This document shows positions 11,155 through 23,604 of a DNA stretch of 64,000 bases, piece after piece. A program made the translations under genes and the position numbers. The DNA is from Culex pipiens pallens. Lineage: Eukaryota > Arthropoda > Insecta > Diptera > Culicidae. The notes under the pieces are model-generated. The model ran no database searches and was not told the origin of the DNA. It saw only the letters and a program-made list of their open reading frames with translations. Location: assembly GCF_016801865.2 (NCBI RefSeq), contig NC_068938.1, forward strand, positions 51,066,389-51,130,388, read 5' to 3'. The stretch's first letter is position 1. Every line of letters begins with the position of its first letter.

Positions 11155-12503
11155 GGGTAATTCTCTACCAACTCACACGAAATCGGGAAAAGTTGCCCCG
11201 ACCCCTCTTCGATTTGCGTGAAACTTTGTCCTAAGGGGTAACTTTTGTCCCTGATCAAGAATCCGAGGTCCGTTTTTTGATATCTCGTGACGGAGGGGCG
11301 GTACGACCCCTTCCATTTTTGAACATGCGAAAAAAGAGGTGTTTTTCAATAATTTGCAGCCTGAAACGGTGATGAGATAGAAATTTGGTGTCAAAGGGAC
11401 TTTTATGTAAAATTAGACGCCCGATTTGATGGCGTACTCAGAATTCCGAAAAAACGTATTTTTCATCGAAAAAAACACTAAAAAAGTTTTAAAAATTCTC
11501 CCATTTTCCGTTACTCGACTGTAAAAAATTTTGGAACATGTCATTTTATGGGAAATTTAATGTACTTTTCGAATCTACATTGTCCCAGAAGGGTCATTTT
11601 TTCATTTAGAACAAAAATTTTCATTTTAAAATTTCGTGTTTTTTCTAACTTTGCAGGGTTATTTTTTAGAGTGTAACAATGTTCTACAAAGTTGTAGAAC
11701 AGACAATTACAAAAATTTTGATATATAGACATAAGGGGTTTGCTTATAAACATCACAAGTTATCGCGATTTTACGAAAAAAAGTCTTGAAAAAGTTACTT
11801 TTTGCGTTTCTCTTTGTTTCGTCGTCCGTGTCTGTCGCGGGTGACCATGAACGGCCATGATCGATGACGACCAACTTTTTTAAAACTTTTTTTCGTAAAA
11901 TCGTGATAACTTGTGATGTTTATAAGCAAACCCCTTATGTATATATATCAAAATTTTTGTAATTGTCTGCTCTACAACTTTGTAGAACACTGTTACACTC
12001 TAAAAAATAACCCTGCAAAGTTAGAAAAAACACGAAATTTTAAAATGAAAAATTTTGTTCTAAATGAAAAAATGACCCTTCTGGGACAATGTAGATTCGA
12101 AAAGTACATTAAATTTCCCATAAAATGACATGTTCCAAAATTTTTTACAGTCGAGTAACGGAAAATGGGAGAATTTTTAAAACTTTTTTAGTGTTTTTTT
12201 CGATGAAAAATACGTTTTTTCGGAATTCTGAGTACGCCATCAAATCGGGCGTCTAATTTTACATAAAAGTCCCTTTGACACCAAATTTCTATCTCATCAC
12301 CGTTTCAGGCTGCAAATTATTGAAAAACACCTCTTTTTTCGCATGTGCAAAAATGGAAGGGGTCGTACCGCCCCTCCGTCACGAGATATCAAAAAACGGA
12401 CCTCGGATTCGTGATCAGGGACAAAAGTTACCCCTTAGGACAAAGTTTCACGCAAATCGAAGAGGGGTCGGGGCAACTGCTGTGTGAGTTGGCGGAGAAT
12501 TAC
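11155..12503. mobile_element. 1.35-kb near-perfect palindrome (family F2, TSD TAAT)
   Basis: The left arm (about 11155-11805) and right arm (about 11870-12503) are near-identical reverse complements; only scattered mismatches were noticed by eye. The loop is about 65 bp and GC-richer. The terminus reads GGGTAATTCTCTACCAACTC on the left; the right end is its close reverse complement ending in ATTACCC. TAAT flanks both sides (11151-11154, 12504-12507). The termini resemble family F1. No transposase is encoded. Degenerate relatives occur at 46140, 61877 and 63105. Confidence 0.9.
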
Positions 12504-12559
12504 CCTAATATAGTAAGTGAGGATGGCAAAACCCGTCATGTTATACATTTTCAGAAAGG

Positions 12560-12745
12560 TATTCAAAAGACTTTTCCAACGAGTTCAAAATACTGAAGAT
12601 CTAAAAAACCTTTCAAAAGTTATATCAAAAGTGTAATTTATGCACTTTTTAATCTCAGATATCTTGTCGAAAACGTTGTCCGGATCTATTATGTGACTTT
12701 TCGTTGAATAGGTAATCAAAAGACATTTTTAACGAATCCTAAAAT
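12560..12745 (-). repeat. fragment of modular repeat R1, reverse orientation
   Basis: On the minus strand it reads through the same modules as 46541-47099 and 57180-59413: a block containing CTTTTGATTACCTATTC, then GATCCGGACAACGTTTTC, then ATATCTGAGAT. Confidence 0.6.
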
Positions 12746-13019
12746 GGCAATATATAGATTTCTGGCCACATTTTGGGTTTCTGTGTATACTAACCATTAA
12801 AATATTGTTGGTGGCTCAACTGTATTGAATAATGTTTGACTGCATGTAATTGTTTTTGTTTGGAGAAATAGCAATTGCAACGGAATTAGATATTCAAAAA
12901 AATGTGAAAACACCGCAAACATAAATCAGAGTGTTCGGCTCGATAAAACCAATTTTCTCTTAAACAAGTTCCGCCACCCAAAGGTGCTCACTAATTCGAT
13001 CTCACACGATTGGCACTGC

Positions 13020-13394
13020 TCACCGCATGACACCACATCGATTAGAAACCGTCTCAGTCAGGGTCAGTTCGCACAGCTTGTAATCTCCGGCAATAACAAC
13101 ATCCGTGGGAGTGACCTCGAGGGCATAGATAAACCGGACATAGTTCGTCTCTAAAGCTGGTTTTAATTTCATTATCGCATCGGGATGCTCCTTCCAACCA
13201 GTTGCTACTGGTGCTGCTGTGACATTGACCACCCACAACTCATTCGTCCAGAGGCGTCCACGGGCTAGTGACGCCCAACCGCCAACCACTTGCACAATAT
13301 CTGCGGAATATCTTTGCGGGGACATAATCATCATCGGTAGCGGAAACACTCGACACCACACACAGAGCAGTGGGCTGCATATCTGCAGATCCAT
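13020..13394 (-). CDS. possible exon of an unrecognised gene
   Basis: A minus-strand open frame of about 124 codons in a GC-richer island. Roughly residues 45-120 look protein-like, with mixed hydrophobic and charged residues and no low complexity; examples are VVNVTAAPVATGW and VRFIYALEVTPTDVV. The frame meets a good splice donor on the minus strand near 13021 (G|GTGAGC). A possible acceptor (ATTCCGCAG) lies near 13305. The N-terminal part would then be intronic. I do not recognise the protein, and no other exon of it could be placed. A second minus-strand frame is open over part of the same interval, so this could be a composition artefact. Confidence 0.25.
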   Translation of the reverse strand: MDLQICSPLLCVWCRVFPLPMMIMSPQRYSADIVQVVGGWASLARGRLWTNELWVVNVTAAPVATGWKEHPDAIMKLKPALETNYVRFIYALEVTPTDVVIAGDYKLCELTLTETVSNRCGVMR

Positions 13395-13399
13395 CGTGT

Positions 13400-15700
13400 G
13401 ACCCCTCGGCAGTGACAGATGATGACGACGACGACGGCGAGGGGTGGAATTTTAATTAAAAAACTTTATATCGATTTCCTAGAGGCATACAATGGTGACG
13501 AACCGGAAAACTACTTTCCATACATCCATCTATTCCCGGGGTGTGTTTGTGAGTTTTTCCCCGGGAAAATGATCCTGCCGAAGCTCATCACGGTTTGTGT
13601 GTGTGTCTGTTGGTGTCCCCGGAAGCGACTGTGATGTGTATACTATCGCAAATAACCTCAACCAAGACTGTCGTTGTCAACTTTAATTTAAGCGCGCTCT
13701 GTTTGCAGTACAGTAGTGGATTCTACTATTCTGCCTCACTTCATGAGCCATTTGGAATGAATATTCCAAATGTCACGGAGTTCTGTTCAAGTGCACTCCA
13801 TCATATTGGACTGTGGTTCAAATGGGGAAGCAGGAAGAATGCCAGGAAATTCTTCCTCCCACAGGATGGAAAACTTTGTGGTTAAAATGAGGAATTTTCC
13901 TCAATTTTAGTGCACAGTTGATTTCCCAAATTCGTGAGAATTGCTTTGCTATAGAAAAAATGCAATGCAAGAAATATGTAATTGACGAGTTCTGTTGTTC
14001 TCTGATTCTATGAAAAAAATACAATATCGGAATGGTATGTTGAAAAAGCTTGTTCATGGAATTTTAACCTCAGAAACTAGTCCACCGTGATTTGCGAACT
14101 CAACCAACATAATAGAAGCCATTATAAACTTGTGGAAAGCTTCCTTCCGGTGGCTAAAACCAGGTTTCAGCGTTTTCTAGCCCCTTCTCTACCGCCGTCG
14201 GTCTATTAGATAGAATTCATTTTTCAATGCTGGAAATAATCTACCAGGTCGAGTAGGCAAAAAAGTTAGATCCTTCCGTCGTGCGCCGTCAGCTGGCGGA
14301 CATCGGTCATCGGTCATCCTTCATCTTCATCCCAGGCCCGATGACCACCTATTCTGCAGGCTCGGCTTCAGGTTGGTTTCCGGTGGTTGCGGTGGTGCCT
14401 GGCCTTAAGTAGAGTATCTATTGTTCGCGAAATAGTTGGCAGTTGGTTTGGGGGTGATAGTGGTCCGCCTTTCAATCATCAGTGTTGGTCATTCACGGAG
14501 GAATATGCCAAGGGTCATTGCCGAAGGAGCTAGCACAATGATGCCTGCGCCAGTTGGATCTGGACTTTTCCGGAAACGGAAACAATAACGATAGCGGCTG
14601 AAGATTGCAGAGTCTGGAGAATAGAATTGTGTAGGTATAGGTTATCAACACATTGCTCTTTCTGTTAGCTAGATGAGAAAATGCAAAATCAACACATATT
14701 TTCCCTTCGAAACTAGACTGGAGTTGAAATCAATACAATTCCAAGTACCCAGTTGATGAACTTTAACCAAAATCGAGATTTGTTTTGCTTCAGTTTACAC
14801 ATGCACGCTCAATATTCTGATTTCAATTCTCAGAATTTTCAACTCGCTATCCAATTTTCTAACCTTTCACCAAACCATCAAATCGAATCAATTATGATTG
14901 CAATCACGTCATACTTTCCCCCCAACAAATTCTTCCCATCAGTGCAAAAATGGTGTATGTTCACCAGGTCGGAAACGGGTTATAAAAGTTATTTATATTT
15001 GATCACTCTATCGTCCCGGATCAAATTGATCAATATTTCAACCAGTGACCCATTTTCTTCCCCCTGGGAGGTTTTCGTTGTGGAAACTTTCGGATGAATT
15101 ACTATGGTGCCTAGGGTGGGAAGCAGGTTTATTCATCGGTGAGTTATAGACGGGGTACTAAACCATTGAAATAAAGTTTGCCAATTAATTAAATACACAA
15201 CCCACGGTTGGGATAATCTGGGTGATTCAGAGTTGGGATCTCGTTTCGATACTTTATCTTTGTGAGTTTTTTTTGCGTGATATAGAAACAAAATTTTTAA
15301 AAATATGTATTCTTAAATAAAAATATTTATTTTCCATTCCCTTGAATTTTTTGAACAATTTTGAAAAAAAATGGCGAAATTCTTTTTAAAACCCCTTAAA
15401 AATATTACATTTTATTAAATGTCTACTTGGTACATATTCGCCACCAAATCAAATTTTTTGTCAGGTTGAATGTTTTTTTTAATGGTTTTACCTTGCATTC
15501 TTTTTTAAATAAACTTAAGCAAATTTATGTTTATACAAGTTTCTGGCATATCTGGAATCAAATGAAAAATATTTTTTTTATGAAGAAGTTGTTTTGGTAA
15601 TGAATCTTTGAATAACACCAAATACCTTTAAATGTATTTATTTAGATGTTTTAATTTAAGGGTATTTGATGAGAGAAATTAAAGATGATTAAGAAACTTA
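13400..15700. other. gene-free stretch, moderately GC-rich to 14.6 kb
   Basis: The sequence has gt-rich and ga-rich patches near 13420-13630 and no repeat ends. The 96- and 114-codon frames (13595-13885, 14753-15097) have no recognisable features. It looks like intron or intergenic DNA. Confidence 0.4.
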
Positions 15701-15779
15701 TAAATACTTTTTTTTGGTATAGCCTTTTGCGTTAGTGTTAGGCATTTTTTTATTTTTTTGCTGTTTTTTACATTTTTAT

Positions 15780-16000
15780 GTCAAATTAGCCCGAAAGTTA
15801 TAATTTTTTGAGCTGCAAAAGTGTGCCTTAAAAATATTTTAAAAATACCTAAAATTACTGCATGTATCTATTTTGAATAACAATTCAATGGATATCAGTC
15901 AAAAACACGACCAAAGTTTATTCCTGAAAAATAGATTTAGGTAACATTGGCCTAACTACCTAACTACTTCAAAAATATAAAAAGTCTTTACTCCAATGCC
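15780..16000 (+). repeat. diverged dispersed repeat, related to 9050-9330
   Basis: It shares the AAATTACTGCAT, ACACGACCAAAGTTTA and CCTGAAAAA blocks in the same order with the 9-kb copy. Boundaries are unknown. Confidence 0.4.
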
Positions 16001-16959
16001 GTTAATGATCGAAAATCGGCTTAAAACGGAAACAAGTTTTTTTTTAAAGAATTGGCACAACAGTTTTACTTGAGCACATACTATTATTGTGTTTTTTTTC
16101 AACATCGGCAGTGGAATGCCGGATTCCTGTAATGTCCTTTCTGTGCGAACCTTTTATTATACTATAAAAAAGATTAAGCAAAAATTATTTTTTTGGTAAT
16201 ATCGGGAACACAAAACTGATGACAATATCTTGGCTTAGTTATTTTTCTATCCGAAAAAAAAAACAAATTTCATGGAAATTGAAAAAGGGCTAAAATATGT
16301 TAAAAATTGTAAGGTTAAAAGACGAAAGATTTGTTTGTACTTAATCGTTTATAAAGCATCCAAGCCAAGTGTTTTTTCTCAAGCTGAAAATTTCCAGTAT
16401 TTAAAGGAACCATCATATTTTATCATTTTGTCTTTGAAATTTGAGGGAATTTCACGGGACTGTAAATAAATTTGCATTAGCCTAACTGCAGTCTGACTTT
16501 CCTCATTTTGAGATTCCGAAAACAAATGATGTTTTTTTATTACAATTATTTTTTATTTCAATTAGGTATTCAAAGCAATTATTTCTTATTGAATGTTTTA
16601 ACATCTCTATTTTAATAATTGAGTTCTTTGAAAATATTAGAGTTCAATTATAAAGTTCAAAAAGTCATAATCAAGTTTTCAATTAAAAACTTAGCAAAGC
16701 AAAAAAATATTTGGTATTTTTGTGCATTGATTTCCGGAAATCCTTTAATTTCACGGGATTTCACGAAAATTATGAAATTTCTTGGGAATTTCACAAACGT
16801 CACGCTGTCCGCGAAATCGTGAAAATACACTAACTCTAGTAATATCACATTCAGGAATGGCCATATATTTTTTGTAATTTTATATCAGGAACTGAATTTC
16901 ACTTTTCCTCAAACAATATTTTGGTGAAATTACTCAAAAAAGGTGCTTTCAACCTTCCA

Positions 16960-17330
16960 AAATAAAACTTTTTTCAGCCAATTGATCAATTTGGATGCAA
17001 TATTGACAAGCTGATTTTGAACTAGAAATTATCAAATTTTCATAAGGCAGTTTTTTTTTCAAAAAAGTTAAAAATTTTAATGGAAATAGAAGTTTTATCA
17101 ACTGAAACCAACTTGAAATGCATTTTCCTGCGTTTATAATCATATTTAGCACCGAAAAAAAAAAATTTGGCGAAAAAAAAGTCAATATTTAGTTATTTTG
17201 AAAAATAATTATTGCAAATCAACATAGCAGGCATAAAATGCTCTTTTCATTAAAATGTCAATACCATGGCTTGTATTTTCAATTTTTATATTGTTTTTTG
17301 TCCCCCTCCCCCCTCGACTGTTTTTTAGCA
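16960..17330 (+). repeat. dispersed repeat pair member (with 29740-30020)
   Basis: Both intervals contain an ATnGAAATAGAAG block, a TCAACTGAAA.CAA block, an AAATGCATTTT(C)CTGC block, then a CAGCACCG(C)AAAAAA run and a GTCAATAnTTAG block. Each also has a C-rich CCCCTCCCCnC run nearby. Similarity was judged by eye. Confidence 0.5.
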
Positions 17331-17339
17331 TCGAGGGAC

Positions 17340-19130
17340 ATAAACTTAAAAAAATATTTTCAACGGCCCAAAATTAAATTATGAAGGGTTCAAAATGTGT
17401 ACTTTCAATACTAATTTAAAGAATAATCACAATTATTTGAGCTCAATACGACTGATTCTCTTGTATCTCTTTTAGCATTTTCTGTAAATTTGCATTAAAC
17501 CAATCACAACCCCAGACCCAAAGTCACCCCTGATGACGGTAATTCAAAGAAATGAACTTTGATAAATACCTTTAAACATTTGCAACTTCAAGCAGCATTC
17601 TAGCTAACATTCTCTAACCTTTCTTCAAGTAAAGTTTATTGTCTGCATCCTCAAACATCTGTTATAGGTCGTAAAAATAGGGTTTGCTTGATTTTAATCG
17701 ATTTGACAGCAACGGAAATTATATCCCGGTGGGTGTGAACCAATTTGGAAACAGTGCTTGGTCTGGATGATGTTTGAAAAATGAAATCGCACAAGTAAAT
17801 GTCACGACAACAGTTTGCCTAAGAATGGGGGTTTTTGTTTAATTTTGAAAGTGCACGATTTTATTGCCCTGGAAAAAATCAAGCTGATCGTTTACAGTTA
17901 AAATAAGCTTAAAGTTGATTGAGGTCAATCTATGTATATGAAAACTCATTGAAATAATTGGAGCATTGCTTTCAAAGATTGTTTTGTAGAAGTTGGATAT
18001 TTCGTGTTTTTGTATATGTATCATATTCAACAGAAATCACAAAAAAAAACAAGTAAGTTAGCCAGTTTGAAACAATCAGAAAATGTATGATTTTTTTCTT
18101 AAACCGACTAGTGAGATTGAAAATGAAAATAACATAAGCCACGATGTGTACATTTTATTCAGACCTAAATTTATAACTGTGAAATTCACCGACATAATGT
18201 CCTGCTGTGAGCTGACCTGTGCGAAATCACAGTTAAAAATATTTATAAAACTGATTGATTTAGTTAGTTTTAATTATAAGTCATAAAGCCCAAGTTGTGA
18301 TACAATTGAATTATATTTGAAAACAATCTATTAAAATAAGAAACTTTTCACAGTGTCCCCAAGTGCAAAGAAAACTTTTGTCCCGGTGCTTTTTTCCACA
18401 AGTTCTCATTTTTTCCCCGGTGAACCCCCAGTGACAAGAGCCGTGTGCTAGGAGTGTTTGAGCCGTGCCGGCACGTACGAGCATAAAAACACAAACCTAA
18501 AAGGTGGGCAGCTTATTAGTTTCGGCCACACAATAAACTTTTGTGTCCGGAAAAATGGCAGAAAAAGGATGCGTGCCGGTGCTCTCCAGGGAGCCCGCCT
18601 CAAAGTTCGGAGCTGCTCGAATGTCCTTCAGCGCAGGATTACGGGGAAATAAAACACGTGGTTCAACACGTGCCAAAGCGTGTTCTGAGAAGGAGAACTT
18701 TTTCGTTGGCAATTTTCGCTCAGGTTGCACTGTGTGTGAGTGTGTGTTTTTCATTGTGTGCAATGGATTTAATTAATGTTTGAAGGCCGGCTTTTTTTTG
18801 GAGCAAACATGCCTTTCGGAGATTATGACCAGCTTTGTCGTGTCACTTGTGTTTTTATATGGTCAGATGAAGTGCAGCGTTGTGCAACGTTTAACGGACC
18901 AATACACGGAATTCTTAACGAGAAACTCAGTACCAAGTTCTGGTGAACCTTCTGATCTTTTTGATGACAAACAACGATAAGCAGCTTGTTTCACTCACTT
19001 TAGTTAGGTGCTCCATGTACTAACTAGTTTCCAGGCCATTTCACTACCACTCTTAGGGAAGTTGAACCTTTTCACGATTTTTTGGATTTAATGTCAACGA
19101 ATCGGTAATATTATTTTTGGGTTTCTCGTT
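17340..19130. other. gene-free stretch
   Basis: AT-rich, with a GC-rich island at about 18350-18770. Three overlapping plus-strand frames and one minus-strand frame are open there, and none shows a domain. An ACACGTGGTTCAACACGTG direct pair of CACGTG boxes lies near 18654-18672. Confidence 0.35.
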
Positions 19131-19134
19131 TTTA

Positions 19135-19596
19135 ACACTGGAACGCCCAACGCATGTACAACTTACACGGACGCCCAAGCCTCCCAAAAAAGGTGGAACG
19201 GTAACTTCAACTCGCTGGTTCTCGGGCATTACTCAACCAATCGGGACGATTTTTGTTTCCAGTGATTTGTAGGAATGTCTAGATGATCCTAAAAATTTGT
19301 AGAACTTGATTTGAACAAATCTGTAATTTCTGCGGCCGAAAACATCGTTCCATTTTTTTTTAAATACTGCCTCCGCGGAATTTTCGGCGAATTTTTACAC
19401 CCGAAAAAAAGTTGGAACGATGTTTTTGATCGCAAAAATTACAGATTTGATCAAATTAAGTTCTGCAAAGTTCAATCATCTAGACATCCTAACAAATCAC
19501 TGGAAAGAAGAATCATCTTGATTGGTTGAGTTAGGCCCGAGAAAGCGAGTTGAATTTACCGTTCCACCTTTTTTGGAACCTTGGGCGTTGGAATGT
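19135..19596. mobile_element. palindromic MITE, ACAYTSSAACGCCC termini
   Basis: The left end ACACTGGAACGCCCAA and right end TTGGGCGTTGGAATGT are inverted repeats. Arms of about 200 bp pair over most of the length (for example GGAACGATGTTTTTGATC near 19414 with its complement near 19340). TA flanks each side, which would fit a Tc1/mariner-type TA duplication, but a TA match is weak evidence alone. A related fragment lies at 24768-24960. Confidence 0.7.
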
Positions 19597-19599
19597 TAA

Positions 19600-21290
19600 A
19601 TAATGTTATGATAAGGGACTTTTGACTTATCTTGAAGAATCTTTAGCTTTAATTTTTATTTGAATCAGCAAAAAAATCAATAGACTTTCAAACAAAGTTA
19701 TTTGCTGATGCTGGATTTCGTGTATTTTTACTATTTTTGTATCATCCAGCTCAGCATCAAAACTTTAAAATGGTGGGCTAAAAATCTTAAATGATAAACT
19801 ATTTTTAGAATCGAAACACTTTTCATATCTATATTGCAAATTCAAAAAAAATTTTTTTTTTTCAAAAGTACGATGCACTATGGTACATTGGGTGGCCAAG
19901 TTTCAAAAAAGTGACCATCTCCAAATATTTTTTGGTATTTTTTTCTCGAAAGTAAACATTCTAACTAAGAAAAATCCAAATTTTCAAAGCTTTAAGTTTG
20001 TTCATTACGGAGATACGCAAGCTGAAACTCAAAAAATGAAGTAAAAAACTAGCGTTTTTCGTAAAAAAGGCTGATTGTTTAATTTTAACATAGCTCAGCC
20101 ATTTTAAATGTTTTATTAGGACAACTATACATCGTTGGAAAGGTAATGAGATAAGCTTTGAAACTATTTATAAATAAAATTTTGTTTCCAAACCAAAAAC
20201 TGAAGTTTTCATCGAATAACTGGAGCATTTTTTTGACAAATCATATTTTTTTGTGTTTGTTAATCGAGTACTTTTTTTGCTAACCGATGCTAAACATGAA
20301 ACTAAGATCACTTGAAAGATTGGATTATAATCTAACATTGCTGAAATTTTGCTTATCCATAATTTAATAATATAAACTTGCAATACAATATATACGCAAT
20401 TCTGTTGCACTTGCAAATGTATGAAAAGACTATTTATTATAAACAATCAACTATTGAAAAACATGAAAAGTCATAAAAATCGACGTTTATCATTTCAATA
20501 CCATACAATTACCCAAATTTGTATGAAAAAAAAACATTTAAAAAGCAAAAAAATAATTTGGCCGCCTGTTTGTATGGAGATGGCCCATAGTGCGATGTTT
20601 TGTGAAAAAGTACTCATCAGGGTGACAAGAAAAAATAAATATTTAAAAAAATCTAGATTTTACCTATTTTGCCAATCCCACTCAATAATACTTTTTATTG
20701 AAATTTTCCACATTTTTTGAAATTTTGAAAAAGAGCATTTCAAATAACTTCCGTAAATTAAATATGAATTGATGTGTAGTTTTAGTTCAGATATGCCCAA
20801 CTTAGAAAAATAAAATTCCGACTTTCTTTAAATTTCCAGAAATGAATTTCTTTTTCCTGTAAAATGAATCGTATGAAGTTCAGCATTAAAAATTAAATAA
20901 AATGAGGTTATTTAAGCATTTCATTCCTTGGACAGTAGAGATTGCATCAAAATTGGAATAATATCTGACATTTTGAAGTCGTCAAAATTTTATTTTTCCA
21001 GGTGGTCATACCTAAACTTTTAAATTAAAATTTATTTTATCGATAAAAACTGATTTTGAGACAATTAAACATGTTCGGAAAGTGTCAAAGAAGTTGTCAA
21101 TTTTAATGTTTTAATTCAAAGGGTCCAATGAAAATGGATCAATAAAATTTTTGACATAAAATACGTATTGCTGAAATAATCGATGTTTTGCGCTCAAATT
21201 AGTATCAAAGTTACATTTTGATTAGTTTCCATAGCAAACAGATCCATTAGAAGTTTTTTAAATGTCTATGTCTATAGTATACAGCTCGTA
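19600..21290. other. gene-free AT-rich stretch
   Basis: Long A/T runs. A weak inverted match (GCACTATGG near 19874 and its complement near 20584) might mark a degenerate element. No coding signal is seen. Confidence 0.35.
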
Positions 21291-21292
21291 CG

Positions 21293-22082
21293 TAGAGAGT
21301 TCAGTTTAAATAAAAAATTCCCGGGAATTCTCGGGATATTCAGGAAAAAATATTTCCCGAATTCCCAAAATTCAAGTGGAAGCATACTATTTCATAACTT
21401 TTTGGAACCAATATTTTGAAAATGCTCTGAAAATAAATGAAAAAACTGATCATTATTTTGTTCAATTCTATTCATTATTCAGTTCATATATGTATCAGAT
21501 TATCAGAAATTTTGATATCGACATTTATTTCTGATGAAATTCAGTAAAACAAACACGAGGAAAACATAAGGAAATAATAAAAAGCTGTACCATTTTGTTC
21601 AATTGCTGAAACCAGTATGACTTGTTTTAGAAAATATGTTTGTCATGAAAAACATAATTTCTGCATTTTTTTTTCATTTCAAATATGGGTATGGATTAAA
21701 CCACAGTCTCTCAAAAAAGTTTAAAAGAATTGTAATTTTTAAGTATGGATTCATTTTACACACTTTCCATTTTTTAATGGATTTTTTTTATACCTTAGAT
21801 TTTTTTTGATTTATTGTTCTTAATTTATTGTAATATGAAAAAAAAAAATTTACTGTAGCTGTATGATTTTTTACATGCAGTCAAGCAATTAATTGACACT
21901 TATTTTAACCGTTAAAGCCGTTGTCTTTTGCAATTTTAAGCATAATATTTATCAGAAACATGTCCAGAAACAATTTTCAATATATTTATAATTTCTCGAG
22001 AATTCCCGGGATTTCCCGGGAAATTGGTTGAAAATTTACCGTTTCCCGGGAAATATGTAACCCCGGGAAATGTGACGCTCTA
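21293..22082. repeat. probable degenerate foldback element with CCCGGGAATTCTCG blocks
   Basis: ATTCCCGGGAATTCTCGGGA near 21317 is inverted at about 21993-22011, and further CCCGGG blocks lie at 22010-22070. Possible termini TAGAGAGT and its complement ending CTCTA bracket the interval. The interior has diverged, and no TSD was identified. Confidence 0.5.
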
Positions 22083-23504
22083 GGCATTTGTGGTTAATTC
22101 AAAGAAAGAAAGAAAACTGAGTTCAAATACAAGAACATCTACCCTTTTCGAGCAAAAAAAAAAACGTGAGAACGACCTTTCGGAAACCCATGTTTACAGT
22201 CACATTTGTCACAATTTATCCGTTTCATAACATCTCCACCCACACTTACTTCCACACATGCAGACACACAGAAGCCTTCCTGTCAGCAGCATCCGGAACC
22301 CAGCATGTTAGGATGAATGAAGCGCTGGTGCCGGCTGTTGGCCATCCATACAGGAAAAGGACATGTACGTACAGTGTACACACCTTATAGCGAAGGCACT
22401 GGCACTGATTCCACGAATGATGCTTCTGGTGGTGGTGGAGGTGGCATCCTCGTGTCTTGCCTTAGAGCGTTTCGGAAAAGCTCACGTAAACATAATAACA
22501 CTATTTATATTTGCTTCCACCGGTTGAGAACGTCGTCCCAGTCGTCATAGTTGCCGTCTGCGGATGCGATTAAGAGGGTGAGAAGGTGGCTAGAGATGTT
22601 CAAAAGTAAATTGAATAAAATTACAAAAAAGCTTCAAGTTTTCTTCGCACAAGAAAATCGGTGAAACCCCAAGTTGCTCTTTTAAAACTCATTTGAAGAA
22701 CTGTGCGGAAGAGTCCTCCAGTAGCAATCAAGGATCCAACGAAAGAGAGCATGTATCCTCTTAGGGGGAGCAACAGTTTGCATTCACGAACCGTAAATTG
22801 AAAAGATACAGTCCTGTATGAGCACAACTAAGTACCATGTGCAGCCCGGTACCTACTAACTTGTCGGGAAATGCACCCCAATGCAGAACCACTTGGCAAT
22901 GAATGCCATGAGCATCTACGGCAGCATCAACACTACCGACCAACGATGTATTCAACCACCAAGTTGGAAAGGGTTGGAAAAAAGTGGCGAACGCTAGCAC
23001 GGCGAGAAAAAATCTTATGAACTTAACGAACCAGTTTTTGCTTCTCGTCGTGAGTTTTTCCTTCAGAATATAACTCTTAGTTATCTTATTTTTCAAATAA
23101 ATTGCCATGAAAACATACTTTAGTGTCAGAACGAAAACACTAGCGCAGGTGAATTGAAATTTTCTGTGTACTTTATTCGTTGAAAGCGCTAAATTAGTGA
23201 AAAGGTAGCTTCTGAGCGCTGTTGCTAGGGATGATGTGAGGGGACATAAACTAAATTGGATTTAATTTCCATGATTTTCTTTTGCTTGCTGCGTATAAAA
23301 AAGTATGAAAAGAGCAACAGATGAAACGTACAACCTTATTTTTGTAATGGAATTCAGTTGATGTTGAGGTTTTTTTTTGAGTAATACGCTCATACGTTTT
23401 TCATATTTTCAAATGATCAAATCATAATCATGTTGAATAATTAATTTTTCTACTTCCGCAGCAAAGTTAACACCTAAACGCTCGGGTAGTCAATTGACCC
23501 CTAT
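22083..23504. other. gene-free stretch left of the gap
   Basis: GC-richer around 22170-22560, with a GGT/GGA microsatellite-like run near 22425-22445. Minus-strand frames at 22621-23108 have no recognisable domain. Confidence 0.4.
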
Positions 23505-23604
23505 NNNNNNNNNNNNNNNNNNNNNNNNNNNNNNNNNNNNNNNNNNNNNNNNNNNNNNNNNNNNNNNNNNNNNNNNNNNNNNNNNNNNNNNNNNNNNNNN
23601 NNNN
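23505..23604. other. assembly gap, 100 N
   Basis: Exactly 100 N bases, the conventional placeholder for a gap of unknown size. The true distance between the flanks is not known. Confidence 0.99.

Noticed and set aside
11541..12128. Pair of 71-codon ORFs (11541-11756 minus, 11913-12128 plus) as a duplicated gene
   Set aside because: They are the same sequence read from the two arms of the palindrome and carry no coding features.
19870..20596. Foldback element bounded by GCACTATGG inverted blocks
   Set aside because: Only about 9 bp match perfectly and the interior arms do not pair convincingly.
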